The notes: a model not told the origin generated them from the sequence alone. DNA of 64,000 bases from VAZQ01 sp035693615 (GCA_035693615.1 DASSGH010000123.1:1-64000), one strand, 5' to 3'; numbered from the stretch's first letter, positions 1 to 9,388 are shown. Made by a program: numbers and translations.

Positions 1-1313
1 TGTCGATCAGCATCGGGCTCCTGAGCGCGTTCGTGACGCTGTGCTCGTTCGTGGTGATCCTGTGGACGCTGTCGGCCAACGCCCCGCTCCACTTGTTCGG
101 CATGACCCTGGCGATTCCGGGCTACCTGGTCTGGTCCGCCCTGCTCTATGCGATCGTCGGCACCACGCTGACCCATCTCGTCGGCTGGCCGCTGGTCAAC
201 CTGAATTTCCGGCAACAGCGGTTCGAGGCCGATTTCCGTTTCAACCTCGTCCGGGTGCGCGAGAACTCCGAGCAGATCGCGCTGCTCGCGGGAGAGGCCG
301 CCGAGCAGGAACGGCTGCTCGATCGCTTCGGCTATGTGGTCGGCAATTTTCTTCAGATCATGCAGCGGACCAAAAAGCTGACGTTTCTGACAGCGGGATA
401 CGCGCAAATCTCCATCGTCTTTCCCTTCATCGTGATCAGCCCCGCCTATTTCGGCGGGGCGGTTCAACTCGGCGGATTGATGCAAACGGCCTCCGCATTT
501 ACCAGCGTGCAGGGGGCGCTCTCGTTTTTCGTCACCGCGTACCGGCAACTCGCAGAGTGGCGCGCCGTGATCGCGCGGCTCGACGGCTTCAACATCGCCG
601 CGGAGCGAGCGCGGGCCGCCACGACGGCAACGCCGGCGATCGCGGTGTCGGCGCGCGACGGCAAGGACCATCTGGAGATCGACGACGTTCTGGTGCGGCT
701 GCCGCAGGGGACCGCGCTGCTTGCGGCCAGCGATCTTGCCATCTCGACAGGGGAGCGGGTGCTGCTCACCGGCCCATCCGGCGCCGGCAAATCGACTTTA
801 TTCCGGGCGATCGCGGGCACCTGGCCATTCGGCGGAGGCACGATCCGCGTACCCAAAGGGGCCAAGCTGATGATACTGCCGCAACGGCCGTATTTCCCGA
901 TCGGCACGCTGGCGGCAGCGGTGACCTATCCGGCCGAGCCCGGCACCTTCGACGCCGAGACGCTGCGCGATGTGATCACCGCCGTCGGCCTGCCGGCGCT
1001 CGCCGGTAGGCTCGGCGAGGAAGCACACTGGAACCGGATGCTCTCGCTCGGCGAGCAGCAGCGGCTTGGAATTGCCCGCGCCATTCTGCAGGCGCCGGAT
1101 TATCTGTTCCTCGACGAGGCGACGGCCTCGCTCGACGAACCGGCGGAAGCCGCGCTCTACCGTCTTCTCAACGCGCGGCTCAAGCGCAGCGCGATCGTAT
1201 CGATCGGCCATCGCTCGACACTCGCCGCCTTCCACCGCCGCGGTCTCGTGCTGGAGCGCGACGGCGAGATCAGTCGCCTGCGGCAAGCCGCGCTCGCGCC
1301 CGCCGCGGAATAG
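1..1313 (+). CDS. ABC transporter, fused permease/ATPase, SbmA/BacA-like (5' truncated)
   Basis: Partial gene: the frame is open from base 3 with no clear start, so the N-terminal membrane segments lie left of the window. The visible part has membrane helices, an intracellular region beginning FRQQRFEADFRFNLVR (typical of the SbmA/BacA-like exporter family with a fused ATPase), and a C-terminal nucleotide-binding domain. The domain shows Walker A GPSGAGKS near base 771, an LSLGEQQ signature, Walker B YLFLDEA and the H-loop SIGHRS. Such inner-membrane proteins move peptides or other hydrophobic substrates; the substrate here cannot be read. The small membrane protein at 1369 follows and is probably co-transcribed. 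Confidence 0.85.
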   Translation, partial: SISIGLLSAFVTLCSFVVILWTLSANAPLHLFGMTLAIPGYLVWSALLYAIVGTTLTHLVGWPLVNLNFRQQRFEADFRFNLVRVRENSEQIALLAGEAAEQERLLDRFGYVVGNFLQIMQRTKKLTFLTAGYAQISIVFPFIVISPAYFGGAVQLGGLMQTASAFTSVQGALSFFVTAYRQLAEWRAVIARLDGFNIAAERARAATTATPAIAVSARDGKDHLEIDDVLVRLPQGTALLAASDLAISTGERVLLTGPSGAGKSTLFRAIAGTWPFGGGTIRVPKGAKLMILPQRPYFPIGTLAAAVTYPAEPGTFDAETLRDVITAVGLPALAGRLGEEAHWNRMLSLGEQQRLGIARAILQAPDYLFLDEATASLDEPAEAALYRLLNARLKRSAIVSIGHRSTLAAFHRRGLVLERDGEISRLRQAALAPAAE

Positions 1314-1368
1314 CCGTCCGTTCGCAACGCACGCCCTAACCCCGCGGCGGAGAGCGAAGGAGAGCCGT

Positions 1369-1851
1369 ATGAGCCCAGAGACCCGCCTGAAGTTGGGGGT
1401 GGCCCTGCTCATCGTGGGCCTCATCATGCCGGCGGGCACACTCGCGGTCGCGGCCACGGACTGGCCCATCGCCGTGAAGACGGTGCTGAGCAGCATTCTC
1501 CTGTTCGGTTTCGAAATCATGATCATTCCGGCCGTCGCGCTGATGGGTAAGGACAACTTCAACCGCATCTGGGCTGGCGCGATGCGCTTTCTCAAGACGC
1601 TTAAGCCGGCGGGCGGCGTCAGCAAGAGGCGCTACACGATCGGTCTCTATATGCTGGTCGTGCCCATCCTGTACGCCTGGATGGCAAGCTACGTTCCATC
1701 CTGGCTGCCGGAGAACTACGTCATGCGGGTTTGGGTCAATCTGGGGCTCGATGTCGTGACCCTCGCCAGCTTGTTCGTTTTGGGAGGAGATTTTTGGGAC
1801 AAGGTGCGGGCGCTCTTTCTCCACGACGCCCGCGTCGGGTCGCCCTCTTGA
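1369..1851 (+). CDS. small membrane protein, transporter-suffix-domain-like
   Basis: Predicted 160-residue protein. An AAGGAG-type ribosome site lies just upstream of ATG 1369. It has about four hydrophobic segments (residues ~8-28, 36-60, 85-105, 120-140) separated by basic loops, including MGKDNFNRIW and SKRRYTIGLYML. The pattern resembles the short proteins annotated as transporter suffix domain-containing, which lack any catalytic motif. It lies 55 bp behind the SbmA/BacA-like transporter, so it may be an accessory subunit; that is inference from position. No biochemical role is known to me. Confidence 0.6.
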   Translation: MSPETRLKLGVALLIVGLIMPAGTLAVAATDWPIAVKTVLSSILLFGFEIMIIPAVALMGKDNFNRIWAGAMRFLKTLKPAGGVSKRRYTIGLYMLVVPILYAWMASYVPSWLPENYVMRVWVNLGLDVVTLASLFVLGGDFWDKVRALFLHDARVGSPS

Positions 1852-1921
1852 GCGACTAACTCAAAGGTGCGCAGCTCGGATGCGGGCGGAGCACGCTGCA
1901 GGCCAGCCGCGGCAGCACCAA

Positions 1922-2998
1922 TCAGGCGGCAGCCGCTTTCTTGCGGTTGGCCTCGAGACGGGCATCGACCAATGCCACCGTGGCATCGATGACGGGGTTG
2001 CGCAGGCCCTTCTGTGCCGCGATCCCCTGCACCAGCTTGTCGGCGCGCTCGATGTTCGGCACGCCGTTGTTGAGCGCGCGGGCGGCGGATGAGGGGCGCG
2101 TCAGGCTCTGCGCCGCCGCCGCGTATTTCTCGAACGGCACCAGGTCGTTCCGATCGGCGCCGAGCTTCACGCACAGGTCGACGACGAAGTTGTAGACCGT
2201 GCGCGAGGCCTCGACGTCCCCGTGCACCGCATCCTTGATGTCGATGGCGCCGTCCTTGGTCACGCAGCGGTAATTGCCCGTCAACAGCATCGCCCATTTT
2301 GCCAACGGCACGAAGATAGACTCGTGCACCTTGAGCTTCACCGGCAGTTCGATCTTGCCGTCGCCGGTATCGAACCGCACCGCTTCGATGTCGTCCTGCA
2401 GGCGGCGAAGAATGGCGGTGTGCGCGTCGGAGTCGAAACGCGCGACCTTGAAGTTCGTGGGGAGCGTCACTTGCAGCACGTTGACCTTTTCGTCCGGAGG
2501 ACGGATCGCTTGCGGATCCGGACTGCACAGCGTCAAAAACGCGGGATCGACGCTGTCCCAGACGCTCGCGTCGGTATAGGCCGATTTCAACGTGTCCGTG
2601 TTCAGCCCTGGAATGCGCTTGAGGTAAGGCAGCGGCGGCATGTTCATGATCGACATGCAGGGCACCTTGGATCGTCCCACGGCATCCAGCAGTTGGCGCA
2701 CGCCGGGCGATCGATATTGCGGCTCCTGCATGGCGAGGCAGATGAGGTCGTATTCGGTCGGCTCGACGTCGGCGGCGCCGCCAGCGGACACTTTGCCGGG
2801 AAGCTTGCGTGAATCGATCTCCACCGGTTCTTTGCGGCCTTTGACCGGCAAGCGCACGCGGAAGCCCTCGGCATTGATCAAGTCCGCCTCCGCGGGCAGG
2901 CAGACGAGCTTCACCTGATGACCGCCGAACAGCAGCTTGGAGGCAAGCAGCGAGCCGTAGGAGGCCCCCATGAGCAAGATGTTGTAAGTCGCCGGCAT
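1922..2998 (-). CDS. ketopantoate reductase family protein (ApbA/PanE-like)
   Basis: Predicted 358-residue cytosolic oxidoreductase. The N-terminus YNILLMGASYGSLLASKL is a Rossmann nucleotide-binding start resembling ketopantoate reductases, followed by a long helical C-terminal half. ATG 2998 is chosen because GGAGGAGG lies just upstream; an upstream extension in frame has no such support. The glycine motif is GASYGS rather than the classic GxGxxG, and the protein is longer than PanE (~300 residues), so pantothenate synthesis should not be assumed. It converges with the small membrane protein gene on the plus strand. Confidence 0.7.
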   Translation of the reverse strand: MPATYNILLMGASYGSLLASKLLFGGHQVKLVCLPAEADLINAEGFRVRLPVKGRKEPVEIDSRKLPGKVSAGGAADVEPTEYDLICLAMQEPQYRSPGVRQLLDAVGRSKVPCMSIMNMPPLPYLKRIPGLNTDTLKSAYTDASVWDSVDPAFLTLCSPDPQAIRPPDEKVNVLQVTLPTNFKVARFDSDAHTAILRRLQDDIEAVRFDTGDGKIELPVKLKVHESIFVPLAKWAMLLTGNYRCVTKDGAIDIKDAVHGDVEASRTVYNFVVDLCVKLGADRNDLVPFEKYAAAAQSLTRPSSAARALNNGVPNIERADKLVQGIAAQKGLRNPVIDATVALVDARLEANRKKAAAA

Positions 2999-3350
2999 CG
3001 AAACCTCCTCCGCGTTGGAAAGAAGGAGAGACCTCATCCTTCTCGCGCTGGCAATGCTATTCGGCTCGCCGTGCCCATGCAATCCGGGCTCGCCGCGCAG
3101 GTGAGCGACGCGACGCACACGCGGTGCTTAGGGGATAGTTATGCCAACCGCCGGAACGCTCATCGCCGCGTCGCTGAGATGGCGACGACGCGCGGTCGAG
3201 ATTTGCGCGAGGAGGGGCAACGGGGTCGTGGCCGTCGTCGCGATGCCGCGAGCGAATTGATCAAATCGTCGCCATCGCGCGGCAGCAGCTCGATCGGCTC
3301 ACTCGGCAGCGAGCGAGCCGATCGCCACGTGGTCGGATCCGTCGCGGCGG
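2999..3350. other. gene-less stretch upstream of the ketopantoate reductase-like gene
   Basis: About 350 bases without a convincing gene. It should hold the promoter of the minus-strand reductase gene and the 3' end of the lysine-rich protein transcript. The only clear structure is the 10-bp inverted repeat at 3291-3324, listed separately. Confidence 0.5.
3291..3324 (-). terminator. stem-loop after the histone-like gene, no T tract
   Basis: A perfect 10-bp inverted repeat (cgatcggctc / gagccgatcg) with a 14-base loop lies 27 bases after the stop of the 3351-3593 gene. It could end or stabilise that transcript. No run of T follows on the minus strand, so intrinsic termination is uncertain. 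Confidence 0.35.
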
Positions 3351-3593
3351 TTACGAGGTTCCACCGCCCGAACCGCCCCCGGAGCCGCCCGTCGAGGACC
3401 ACGAGGGGGGGATGAAAGAGGGTGCCGGAGCGGGCTCGGGCGCCTTGGGGGCGGCCTTGGCCTTCCGCTTCGCTTTCTTCGGGGCGCTCTTTTTCGCCGC
3501 GACGCGCTTCTTCTTCTTACGGGCCGGCGCGGCTTTCTTCCCCGCCTTCCGCTTTTTGGTCTTTGACTTCGCCTTCTTCGCTTTCTTCGCCAT
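3351..3593 (-). CDS. lysine/alanine-rich histone H1-like protein
   Basis: Predicted 80-residue, strongly basic protein. The first ~55 residues are nearly all K, A, R and P (start MAKKAKKAKSKTKKRKAGKK), followed by a proline patch and a glycine/serine tail ending GGSGGGSGGGTS. GGGAGG precedes ATG 3593. Such low-complexity proteins resemble bacterial histone H1-like DNA-binding proteins and AlgP-type tails; binding to DNA or RNA is inferred from charge alone. It follows glcF on the same strand by ~30 bases, but a functional link to glycolate oxidation is unlikely. Confidence 0.65.
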   Translation of the reverse strand: MAKKAKKAKSKTKKRKAGKKAAPARKKKKRVAAKKSAPKKAKRKAKAAPKAPEPAPAPSFIPPSWSSTGGSGGGSGGGTS

Positions 3594-3625
3594 TGATCGC
3601 CTCCCGATCTTTGCGGCTTCGCTAC

Positions 3626-4969
3626 TCACTTCGCCGGCGCGACGGGCGCTACCGCCGCGCTGGATCCCCGTTTCCCGGCGAGCGCCTCGGGTTCGGGGCC
3701 TCCGGTCGCCCAGTCGATCAGCTCGACGGTGTGGACCACCGGGATCACGGTGCCCGCAGCGATCTGCGTCATGCAGCCGATATTGCCGGCGGCGATCACG
3801 TCGGGCTTGAGCTTTTCGATATTGCCGACTTTGCGCTCGCGCAACCTCCTCGCAAGCTCCGGCTGGAGAATGTTGTAGGTGCCGGCCGAACCGCAGCACA
3901 GATGTCCTTCTGCTACATCTTTCACGACGAATCCCATCTTGCAAAGCAATTCTTTCGGCGTGCCTACAATTTTCTGACCGTGCTGCAGCGAGCAAGCTGA
4001 ATGGTAGGCGACCACAAGGCCGGACGGGCTGCGCTTCGTTGCGACGTCGAGGCCGTGCAGATACTCGCTGATGTCCCTGGCAAGCCGCGATACGCGGAGC
4101 GCCTTCTCGGCGTAGGCACCATCGGTGCGCAGCACATAGCCGTAATCCTTCACCGTGGTGCCGCAGCCCGAAGCGGTGACAAGAATGGCATCGAGGCCCT
4201 CGCCCTCGATCTCCGCGATCAACGCATCGATCTGGCGCCGGGCGGCCGAGAGCGCCTCCCGCTCACGGCCCATATGGTGGACCATCGAGCCGCAGCAGCC
4301 CGCGTCCGCGACCACCACCTCGATGCCGTGGCGGGTCAGGACGCGGATGGCGGCCGCATTGATCGAGGGAGCAATAACCGGGCTGACGCAGCCGGTCAGC
4401 AGCGCCACCCGGCCCCGGCGGGGCGCCGTGGGCGGGAAGCGGCCCGTGCCCGGCGCGGCGGCCTTGGCCGGCAGCCGCGAGGGCACCAATCGCAGCATGG
4501 CGGCGATCGGCGCCAGCCCTAACGCTGCAAATGCGCCCGAGAACGGCTTGCCCAGCCGCGCCGCGGCGAGCGCCCAGCGCAGCAGGGTATTGTCCGGCAG
4601 CACGCGGGCGAGGAACGCCCGCAGCCACCGATCACTACGAGGCCGCGCATAGGTGTTTTCGACATGGACGCGGGCATGGTCGACGAGGTGCATATAGTGC
4701 ACGCCCGAGGGACAGGTGGTCATGCACGCCAGGCACGATAGGCAGCGGTCGATGTGCTTGACGACGTCGGCGGTCGCCGGCCGATCGTGCTCCAGCATGT
4801 CCTTGATCAGGTAGATGCGTCCGCGCGGCGAATCGAGTTCATCGCCGAGCAGCACGTAGGTCGGACACGTCGCGGTGCAGAACCCGCAGTGCACGCATGC
4901 ACGCAAGATGCGATCTGCTTCCGCGATGTTGGGGTCGGCGAGCTGCGCCAAGGTGAAGCTCGTTTGCAT
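3626..4969 (-). CDS. glcF: glycolate oxidase iron-sulfur subunit GlcF
   Basis: Predicted 447 residues. The N-terminal domain carries two 4Fe-4S binding motifs, CVHCGFCTATCP (from residue ~26) and CLSCLACMTTCP (from ~76). Two cysteine-rich CCG modules follow, seen as DAGCCGSM and HLCCGSAGTYN, as in GlcF and heterodisulfide-reductase-like electron carriers. GlcF passes electrons from the flavin subunits of glycolate oxidase to the membrane quinone pool while glycolate becomes glyoxylate. The gene starts 4 bases after the glcE stop, so glcD-glcE-glcF form one operon. Confidence 0.95.
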   Translation of the reverse strand: MQTSFTLAQLADPNIAEADRILRACVHCGFCTATCPTYVLLGDELDSPRGRIYLIKDMLEHDRPATADVVKHIDRCLSCLACMTTCPSGVHYMHLVDHARVHVENTYARPRSDRWLRAFLARVLPDNTLLRWALAAARLGKPFSGAFAALGLAPIAAMLRLVPSRLPAKAAAPGTGRFPPTAPRRGRVALLTGCVSPVIAPSINAAAIRVLTRHGIEVVVADAGCCGSMVHHMGREREALSAARRQIDALIAEIEGEGLDAILVTASGCGTTVKDYGYVLRTDGAYAEKALRVSRLARDISEYLHGLDVATKRSPSGLVVAYHSACSLQHGQKIVGTPKELLCKMGFVVKDVAEGHLCCGSAGTYNILQPELARRLRERKVGNIEKLKPDVIAAGNIGCMTQIAAGTVIPVVHTVELIDWATGGPEPEALAGKRGSSAAVAPVAPAK

Positions 4970-4973
4970 AGGA

Positions 4974-6215
4974 TCACACCCCGGCCCACATCCGCCCAGG
5001 GTTGAGCACCCCTTTGGGATCGAAGCTTTCCTTGACCCGCTTGGTCAAAGCCGCGACCGCGGCATCCTGTGGGGTAAACACATCGATCGCCGCGCGCGCG
5101 GACGCGGGCGCGCGGATCAGCGTCGCCTGTCCCCCGGCGGCCGCCACCGCCCGGCGCACGAGGGCGGCACCCGCATCGTCGCAGGCGCCGAGCATGGCCC
5201 AGATCAGGCCGCCGGCCCAATCGAAGAACATTTGCGCCTGCGCGGCAGTTTCGATCATCGCGGCGAGCTCCGCGCCCCGGCTCGGCGGGGTCGAAATGCG
5301 CCAGAGCGGCGACGCGTGTTGACCCGGAGAAGCTGATCCTCCGTCAGCGGCAAACGGCGTCACGTCGCGGATCGCGGTCCAAAGGGCGCGGGAGGCCTGC
5401 TCATCTGCGGTGGCGAGCTCGCCGAACGGTTGCATCAACGCCGCGAGCATGCGCTTGCGCTCGATCACCGAGGGCGAAAACCCTTCGAGCCGTAGCGCCG
5501 TGACGGCGCCGCCGGCGCTCTCGAGCACCGGCATGCGCGCGGCAACCTCCGCCGGCAGGTGCGCGGCGCCCGAGACGTCGCAGGACGATCCCATGGCGCT
5601 GGTCATGGCCGCGACCGCCCGCGCCGGATCGAGGCCTCGAACCAGCAGCGTTTGTTCGGTCTCGGAGCGGGGCAGCACTTTTATCGTCACGTCGGTCATC
5701 GCAGCAAGGGTGCCCCAGGAGCCTGCTATCAGCTTGCATAGATCGTAGCCGGTGACGTTCTTCACCACCCGTCCGCCGGACTTGAAGCTTTCGCCGCGAC
5801 CGGACACCGCGGAAACGCCAAGGAAATGATCCCGCGCTGCACCGATCTTGAGCCGGCGCGGACCGGAAACGTTTGCCGCCAGCGCGCCGCCGATGGTGCC
5901 GCGCCCGGCATCCCCACCGAGGACGGCAGCGTAGTCCATTGGCTCGAATGCGAGCTGCTGGCCGTGGGCGGCGAGTAGCGCTTCGATCTCGGCGAGCGGC
6001 GTGCCGGCTTTGGCCGAGAGCACGAGCTCCTCCGGCTCGTAGAGCGTCACCCCAGTGAGCGCGGACAAGTCAAGGGTGAGGTCGGTTTGCGCCGGGCGGC
6101 CGATGACGCGTTTGGAGCCGTGGCCCATGATCTCGACGGTCTTGGCCCCGGCCAGCGCCGATTGCACCGCCGCTTCGACTTCCTTGGCATCGCAGGGTCG
6201 CAGGGGGTCGGCCAT
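4974..6215 (-). CDS. glcE: glycolate oxidase FAD-binding subunit GlcE
   Basis: Predicted 413 residues starting MADPLRPCD. The protein has the FAD-binding PCMH fold: GHGSKRVIG, GTIGGALAANVSGPRR, and VKNVTGYDLCKL which is characteristic of GlcE. The C-terminus SFDPKGVLNPGRM is the shared FAD-oxidase end. With GlcD it forms the flavin part of glycolate oxidase. It lies 7 bases behind glcD and 4 bases before glcF, indicating translational coupling. ATG 6215 is preferred because the longer reading runs deep into glcD. Confidence 0.95.
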   Translation of the reverse strand: MADPLRPCDAKEVEAAVQSALAGAKTVEIMGHGSKRVIGRPAQTDLTLDLSALTGVTLYEPEELVLSAKAGTPLAEIEALLAAHGQQLAFEPMDYAAVLGGDAGRGTIGGALAANVSGPRRLKIGAARDHFLGVSAVSGRGESFKSGGRVVKNVTGYDLCKLIAGSWGTLAAMTDVTIKVLPRSETEQTLLVRGLDPARAVAAMTSAMGSSCDVSGAAHLPAEVAARMPVLESAGGAVTALRLEGFSPSVIERKRMLAALMQPFGELATADEQASRALWTAIRDVTPFAADGGSASPGQHASPLWRISTPPSRGAELAAMIETAAQAQMFFDWAGGLIWAMLGACDDAGAALVRRAVAAAGGQATLIRAPASARAAIDVFTPQDAAVAALTKRVKESFDPKGVLNPGRMWAGV

Positions 6216-6222
6216 CGCCGGG

Positions 6223-7716
6223 TCAGAATCTCGGAATGTCGGGAAACGCAACCCGACCGGCGTGGACGTGCATGCGCCCGAGCTCGGCACATCGGTGCAG
6301 CGTCGGAAATACCTTGCCCGGGTTGAGCAGGCCCTTGTCGTCGAACGCGCATTTGAGCCGCTGCTGCTGCTTGAGGTCGGTCTCGGAGAACATTGTCGGC
6401 ATGAGGTCGCGCTTCTCCACGCCGACGCCATGCTCGCCGGTGAGCACGCCGCCCACCTCGACGCAAAGCCTCAGGATGTCGGCGCCGAACTTTTCCGTGC
6501 GCTCGAGTTCGCCCGGCTTGTTTGCGTCGTAGAGGATGAGCGGATGGAGATTACCGTCGCCGGCATGAAAGACATTGGCCACGGCAAGGCCGTAGCTTTC
6601 CGACAGTTCACGCATGCGCTTGAGCACCTGCGGCAGCCGCGCCCGCGGGATGGTCCCGTCCATGCAGTAGTAATCCGGCGAGATGCGGCCGACCGCCGGA
6701 AACGCCGCCTTGCGTCCGGCCCAGAACAGGAGGCGCTCCTGCTCGGAGGTCGAGGCGCGGCAGCTCACGGCGCGGCAGGCCTTTGCGATCGTCTCGATGC
6801 GGGCAATCAGATGATCGACCTCCGCGTGCGGACCATCGACTTCCACGATCAACAGCGCCTCGACGTCAAGCGGATACCGCGCATGCACGAATGCCTCGGC
6901 GGCATGGATCGCCGGGCGGTCCATCATCTCCATGCCGCCGGGGATGATGCCGGCGCCGATGACCTTGCTCACGCACTCGCCGGCGTCCTCGGAGGACGCG
7001 AACCCCACCAGCACGGCGCGAGCGCCATCGGGTCGCTTGAGAATGCGCACGGTGATCTCGGTGACGACCCCGAGCAGACCCTCCGAGCCGGTGATGACGC
7101 CGAGAAGATCGTAGCCGCCGGCGTCGAGATGCTTGCCCCCGACGCGCACGATCTCGCCCGTGATCAGGACCAGCTCGCAGCCGAGCAGATTGTTCGTGGT
7201 CATGCCGTATTTGAGGCAATGCACGCCGCCCGAATTCTCCGCCACGTTGCCGCCGATCGTGCAGGCGATCTGCGAAGAGGGATCCGGCGCATAGTAGAAG
7301 CCGGCATGTTCGACCGCTTGCGTCACGGCGAGATTGGTCACGCCGGGTTCGACCACGGCGACCCGGTTGGCGAAATCGATCTCGCGGATGCGGTTGAATT
7401 TGGCCATGCCGAGAAGAACGCCATCGGCGAGGGGCAGTGCGCCGCCGGACAGCGACGTGCCCGCCCCGCGGGGCACGACCTTGACACCCTCGCGGTGACA
7501 GAAAGCGAGCACCCGGCTCACTTGCTCGGTGGTCTCGGGCAGGACCACCACCATGGGCAGCTGCCGATATGCGGTCAGCCCGTCGGCCTCGTAGGGACGC
7601 ATCTCCCGCTCGGCGGCGATCACCCCCTCACCAGGCACGATGGCGCGCAGCGCCGCGACGATGCGTTCGCGGCGGGCGAGCACAGCCTGATCCAGTGGGG
7701 GCATGGTGACCGACAC
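6223..7716 (-). CDS. glcD: glycolate oxidase catalytic FAD subunit GlcD
   Basis: Predicted 497 residues. The FAD-binding core shows VVPRGAGTSLSGGALP and CTIGGNVAENSGGVHCLKYG. The C-terminal oxidase domain shows VFHAGDGNLHPLI and TGEHGVGVEKRDLM, typical of GlcD and D-lactate dehydrogenases of the same family. The GlcE and GlcF genes directly downstream settle the glycolate oxidase call. GTG 7716 is chosen because AAGGAG stands 6 bases upstream; GTG 7737 and ATG 7704 are alternatives. First gene of the operon. Confidence 0.95.
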   Translation of the reverse strand: MSVTMPPLDQAVLARRERIVAALRAIVPGEGVIAAEREMRPYEADGLTAYRQLPMVVVLPETTEQVSRVLAFCHREGVKVVPRGAGTSLSGGALPLADGVLLGMAKFNRIREIDFANRVAVVEPGVTNLAVTQAVEHAGFYYAPDPSSQIACTIGGNVAENSGGVHCLKYGMTTNNLLGCELVLITGEIVRVGGKHLDAGGYDLLGVITGSEGLLGVVTEITVRILKRPDGARAVLVGFASSEDAGECVSKVIGAGIIPGGMEMMDRPAIHAAEAFVHARYPLDVEALLIVEVDGPHAEVDHLIARIETIAKACRAVSCRASTSEQERLLFWAGRKAAFPAVGRISPDYYCMDGTIPRARLPQVLKRMRELSESYGLAVANVFHAGDGNLHPLILYDANKPGELERTEKFGADILRLCVEVGGVLTGEHGVGVEKRDLMPTMFSETDLKQQQRLKCAFDDKGLLNPGKVFPTLHRCAELGRMHVHAGRVAFPDIPRF

Positions 7717-8033
7717 GTGGGCGCTCCTTGGTGACACGCCGATGGGATACCGATGGCGTCCCCTCTCGTTCGGCGGCTATCGCGGCAACGCTGCCTGAAG
7801 ACCGCGCTCGCCTGCGGACACCGGCGCACGTCACGGCAGCGGGAGGCATTGTCGCTTTGGGCCGTTGACACTGCAAGCTGGTAACGCCATTCGGAACGGC
7901 GTGGCGAGTGCATTGCAGGTCGGCCCCGGCCGACTTGCGCGTTTATGAGGGGTCTTTTTCCGGTCATCCAATCGCGCCTCGGACCTTGGTATGGTGCTGA
8001 TGGGAGCAGGGTGAGCGGGCTGAAGAGGAGAAG
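7717..8033. promoter_or_regulatory. divergent intergenic region between glcD and cytochrome c gene
   Basis: About 300 bases holding the promoters of two divergent genes. Visible elements are a consensus-like -35 TTGACA at 7865-7870 on the plus strand without a convincing -10, and an inverted repeat gtcggcc-cc-ggccgac at 7919-7934, about 100 bases before the cytochrome gene, which could be an operator. No gene is seen here. Confidence 0.4.
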
Positions 8034-8423
8034 ATGATGCGAACATGGGTGATTGTCGTCGTTGCGCTGGTGGGTTCGAGCGGGGCGGCGTTGGCGCAGG
8101 ATGCCGCCGCCGGCGAGCAAGCGTTCAAGCGTTTGTGCTCCCCCTGCCACGACATCGGACCGGAGGCCAAGATCAAGCTCGGACCCCCGCTCAACGGCAT
8201 CGACGGCCGCAAGGCCGGCACGTTCGAGGGTTTCAATTATTCCCCGGCCAACAAATCTTCCGGCATCACCTGGAGCGAGCAGGCCTTCGACAAATACATC
8301 CGTGCGCCGATGCAAGAGATGCCAGGCACCCGCATGGCGTTCGTGGGCATCAAGAACGACAAGGACGTTGCCGATGTGTGGGCCTACCTGAAGCAGTTCG
8401 GGCCCGACGGGGCCAAGAAATGA
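8034..8423 (+). CDS. class I cytochrome c (c2/c550-like), periplasmic
   Basis: Predicted 129 residues (128 from the second ATG at 8037, which has better spacing from GAGGAG). A Sec signal peptide ends near GAALAQ. The mature protein has haem-binding CSPCH (the CxxCH motif) near residue 36 and a distal methionine in PGTRMAFVG, with the LGPPLNGIDGRKAG loop of soluble c2-type cytochromes. It should carry single electrons in the periplasm between respiratory complexes. Transcribed divergently from glcDEF. Confidence 0.9.
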   Translation: MMRTWVIVVVALVGSSGAALAQDAAAGEQAFKRLCSPCHDIGPEAKIKLGPPLNGIDGRKAGTFEGFNYSPANKSSGITWSEQAFDKYIRAPMQEMPGTRMAFVGIKNDKDVADVWAYLKQFGPDGAKK

Positions 8424-8566
8424 AAGCCGCGTAGGGCGACGGAATCACGCCGGCGCGGCTACTTCGCGTTGCAAGTAGGCCGAGCCGGCATAGACTTGCG
8501 TAGGTTTTGCGTGAGCTGCCTCCGCGGGGTGCCGTGGGCCGGCTCCGTCGTGAGGGAGGTCGAGCC

Positions 8567-9388
8567 ATGCTCAAGGACATCGTCGTCAACCTGTCCAGCC
8601 GGGGCGACTTTGCCGCGCAATATGCAACCTCGATCGCGGCCATGTTCAGCGCCCACATCACAGGCGTCTCCTTCGTCTACGAGCCGGTCATTCCCGATGG
8701 CATGCTCGGCGGCGTCCCCGTGGACCTGATCGAGCTGCAACGGCAGGAGAGCAGCAAAGCTGCCAATGAAGCGGTCAGCCGGTTCGAAGCCGGGGTGAAA
8801 AAGGCGGGCGTTTCCGCGGAAACACGCCTGCACGACGCGACCTTCGGCGGGGCCGCCACGCGCTTCGCCGAGATTGCGCGCCGCTTCGACCTCGCCGTGG
8901 TCGGGCAAGCCCAGCGGGAAGGCGGAACAGCCGACGATCTCGTGATCGAGGGAGCGCTAGTCGAGTCCGGTCGCCCCCTCGTGATAGTCCCCTATATCCA
9001 GAAACGCGGAATAACGCTCGAACGCGTGCTCGCGTGCTGGGACGGCAGCCGCACCGCCGCGCGGGCGATCGGCGATGCCATGCCGTTTCTCGAGCGCGCC
9101 AAGGCCGTCGACGTCGTGATCGTCGCCGAGGAACGTAAGAGCGAAGAAATGACCGGCGCCAATATGAGCGCGCATCTTGCCCGGCACGGGGTCAAGGCCA
9201 GCGTCAAGCGCATTGCCAAGGGCGACATTCACATCCAAGACGCGCTCTTGTCCTACGCCGCCGACAGCGGGGCCGATTTCATGGTGATGGGGGGCTACGG
9301 ACATTCCCGCTTGCGCGAGTTCATTCTCGGCGGCGTCACGCGCGGCATCTTGGAGTCGATGACCGTGCCGGTGCTGATGTCGCATTGA
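8567..9388 (+). CDS. universal stress protein, tandem UspA domains
   Basis: Predicted 273-residue cytosolic protein of two UspA-like halves. The first begins MLKDIVVNLSS; the second begins RVLACWDGSRTAARAI and ends MVMGGYGHSRLREFILGG then PVLMSH. The C-terminal glycine pattern is close to the ATP-binding G-2x-G-9x-G signature of nucleotide-binding universal stress proteins. No partner is obvious. ATG 8567 is supported by the family start and by GGGAGG ~10 bases upstream. Confidence 0.88.
   Translation: MLKDIVVNLSSRGDFAAQYATSIAAMFSAHITGVSFVYEPVIPDGMLGGVPVDLIELQRQESSKAANEAVSRFEAGVKKAGVSAETRLHDATFGGAATRFAEIARRFDLAVVGQAQREGGTADDLVIEGALVESGRPLVIVPYIQKRGITLERVLACWDGSRTAARAIGDAMPFLERAKAVDVVIVAEERKSEEMTGANMSAHLARHGVKASVKRIAKGDIHIQDALLSYAADSGADFMVMGGYGHSRLREFILGGVTRGILESMTVPVLMSH

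Noticed and set aside
464..907. Long minus-strand frames over the left-hand ABC transporter
   Set aside because: GC-rich antisense shadows of a clearly coding plus-strand gene with Walker motifs.
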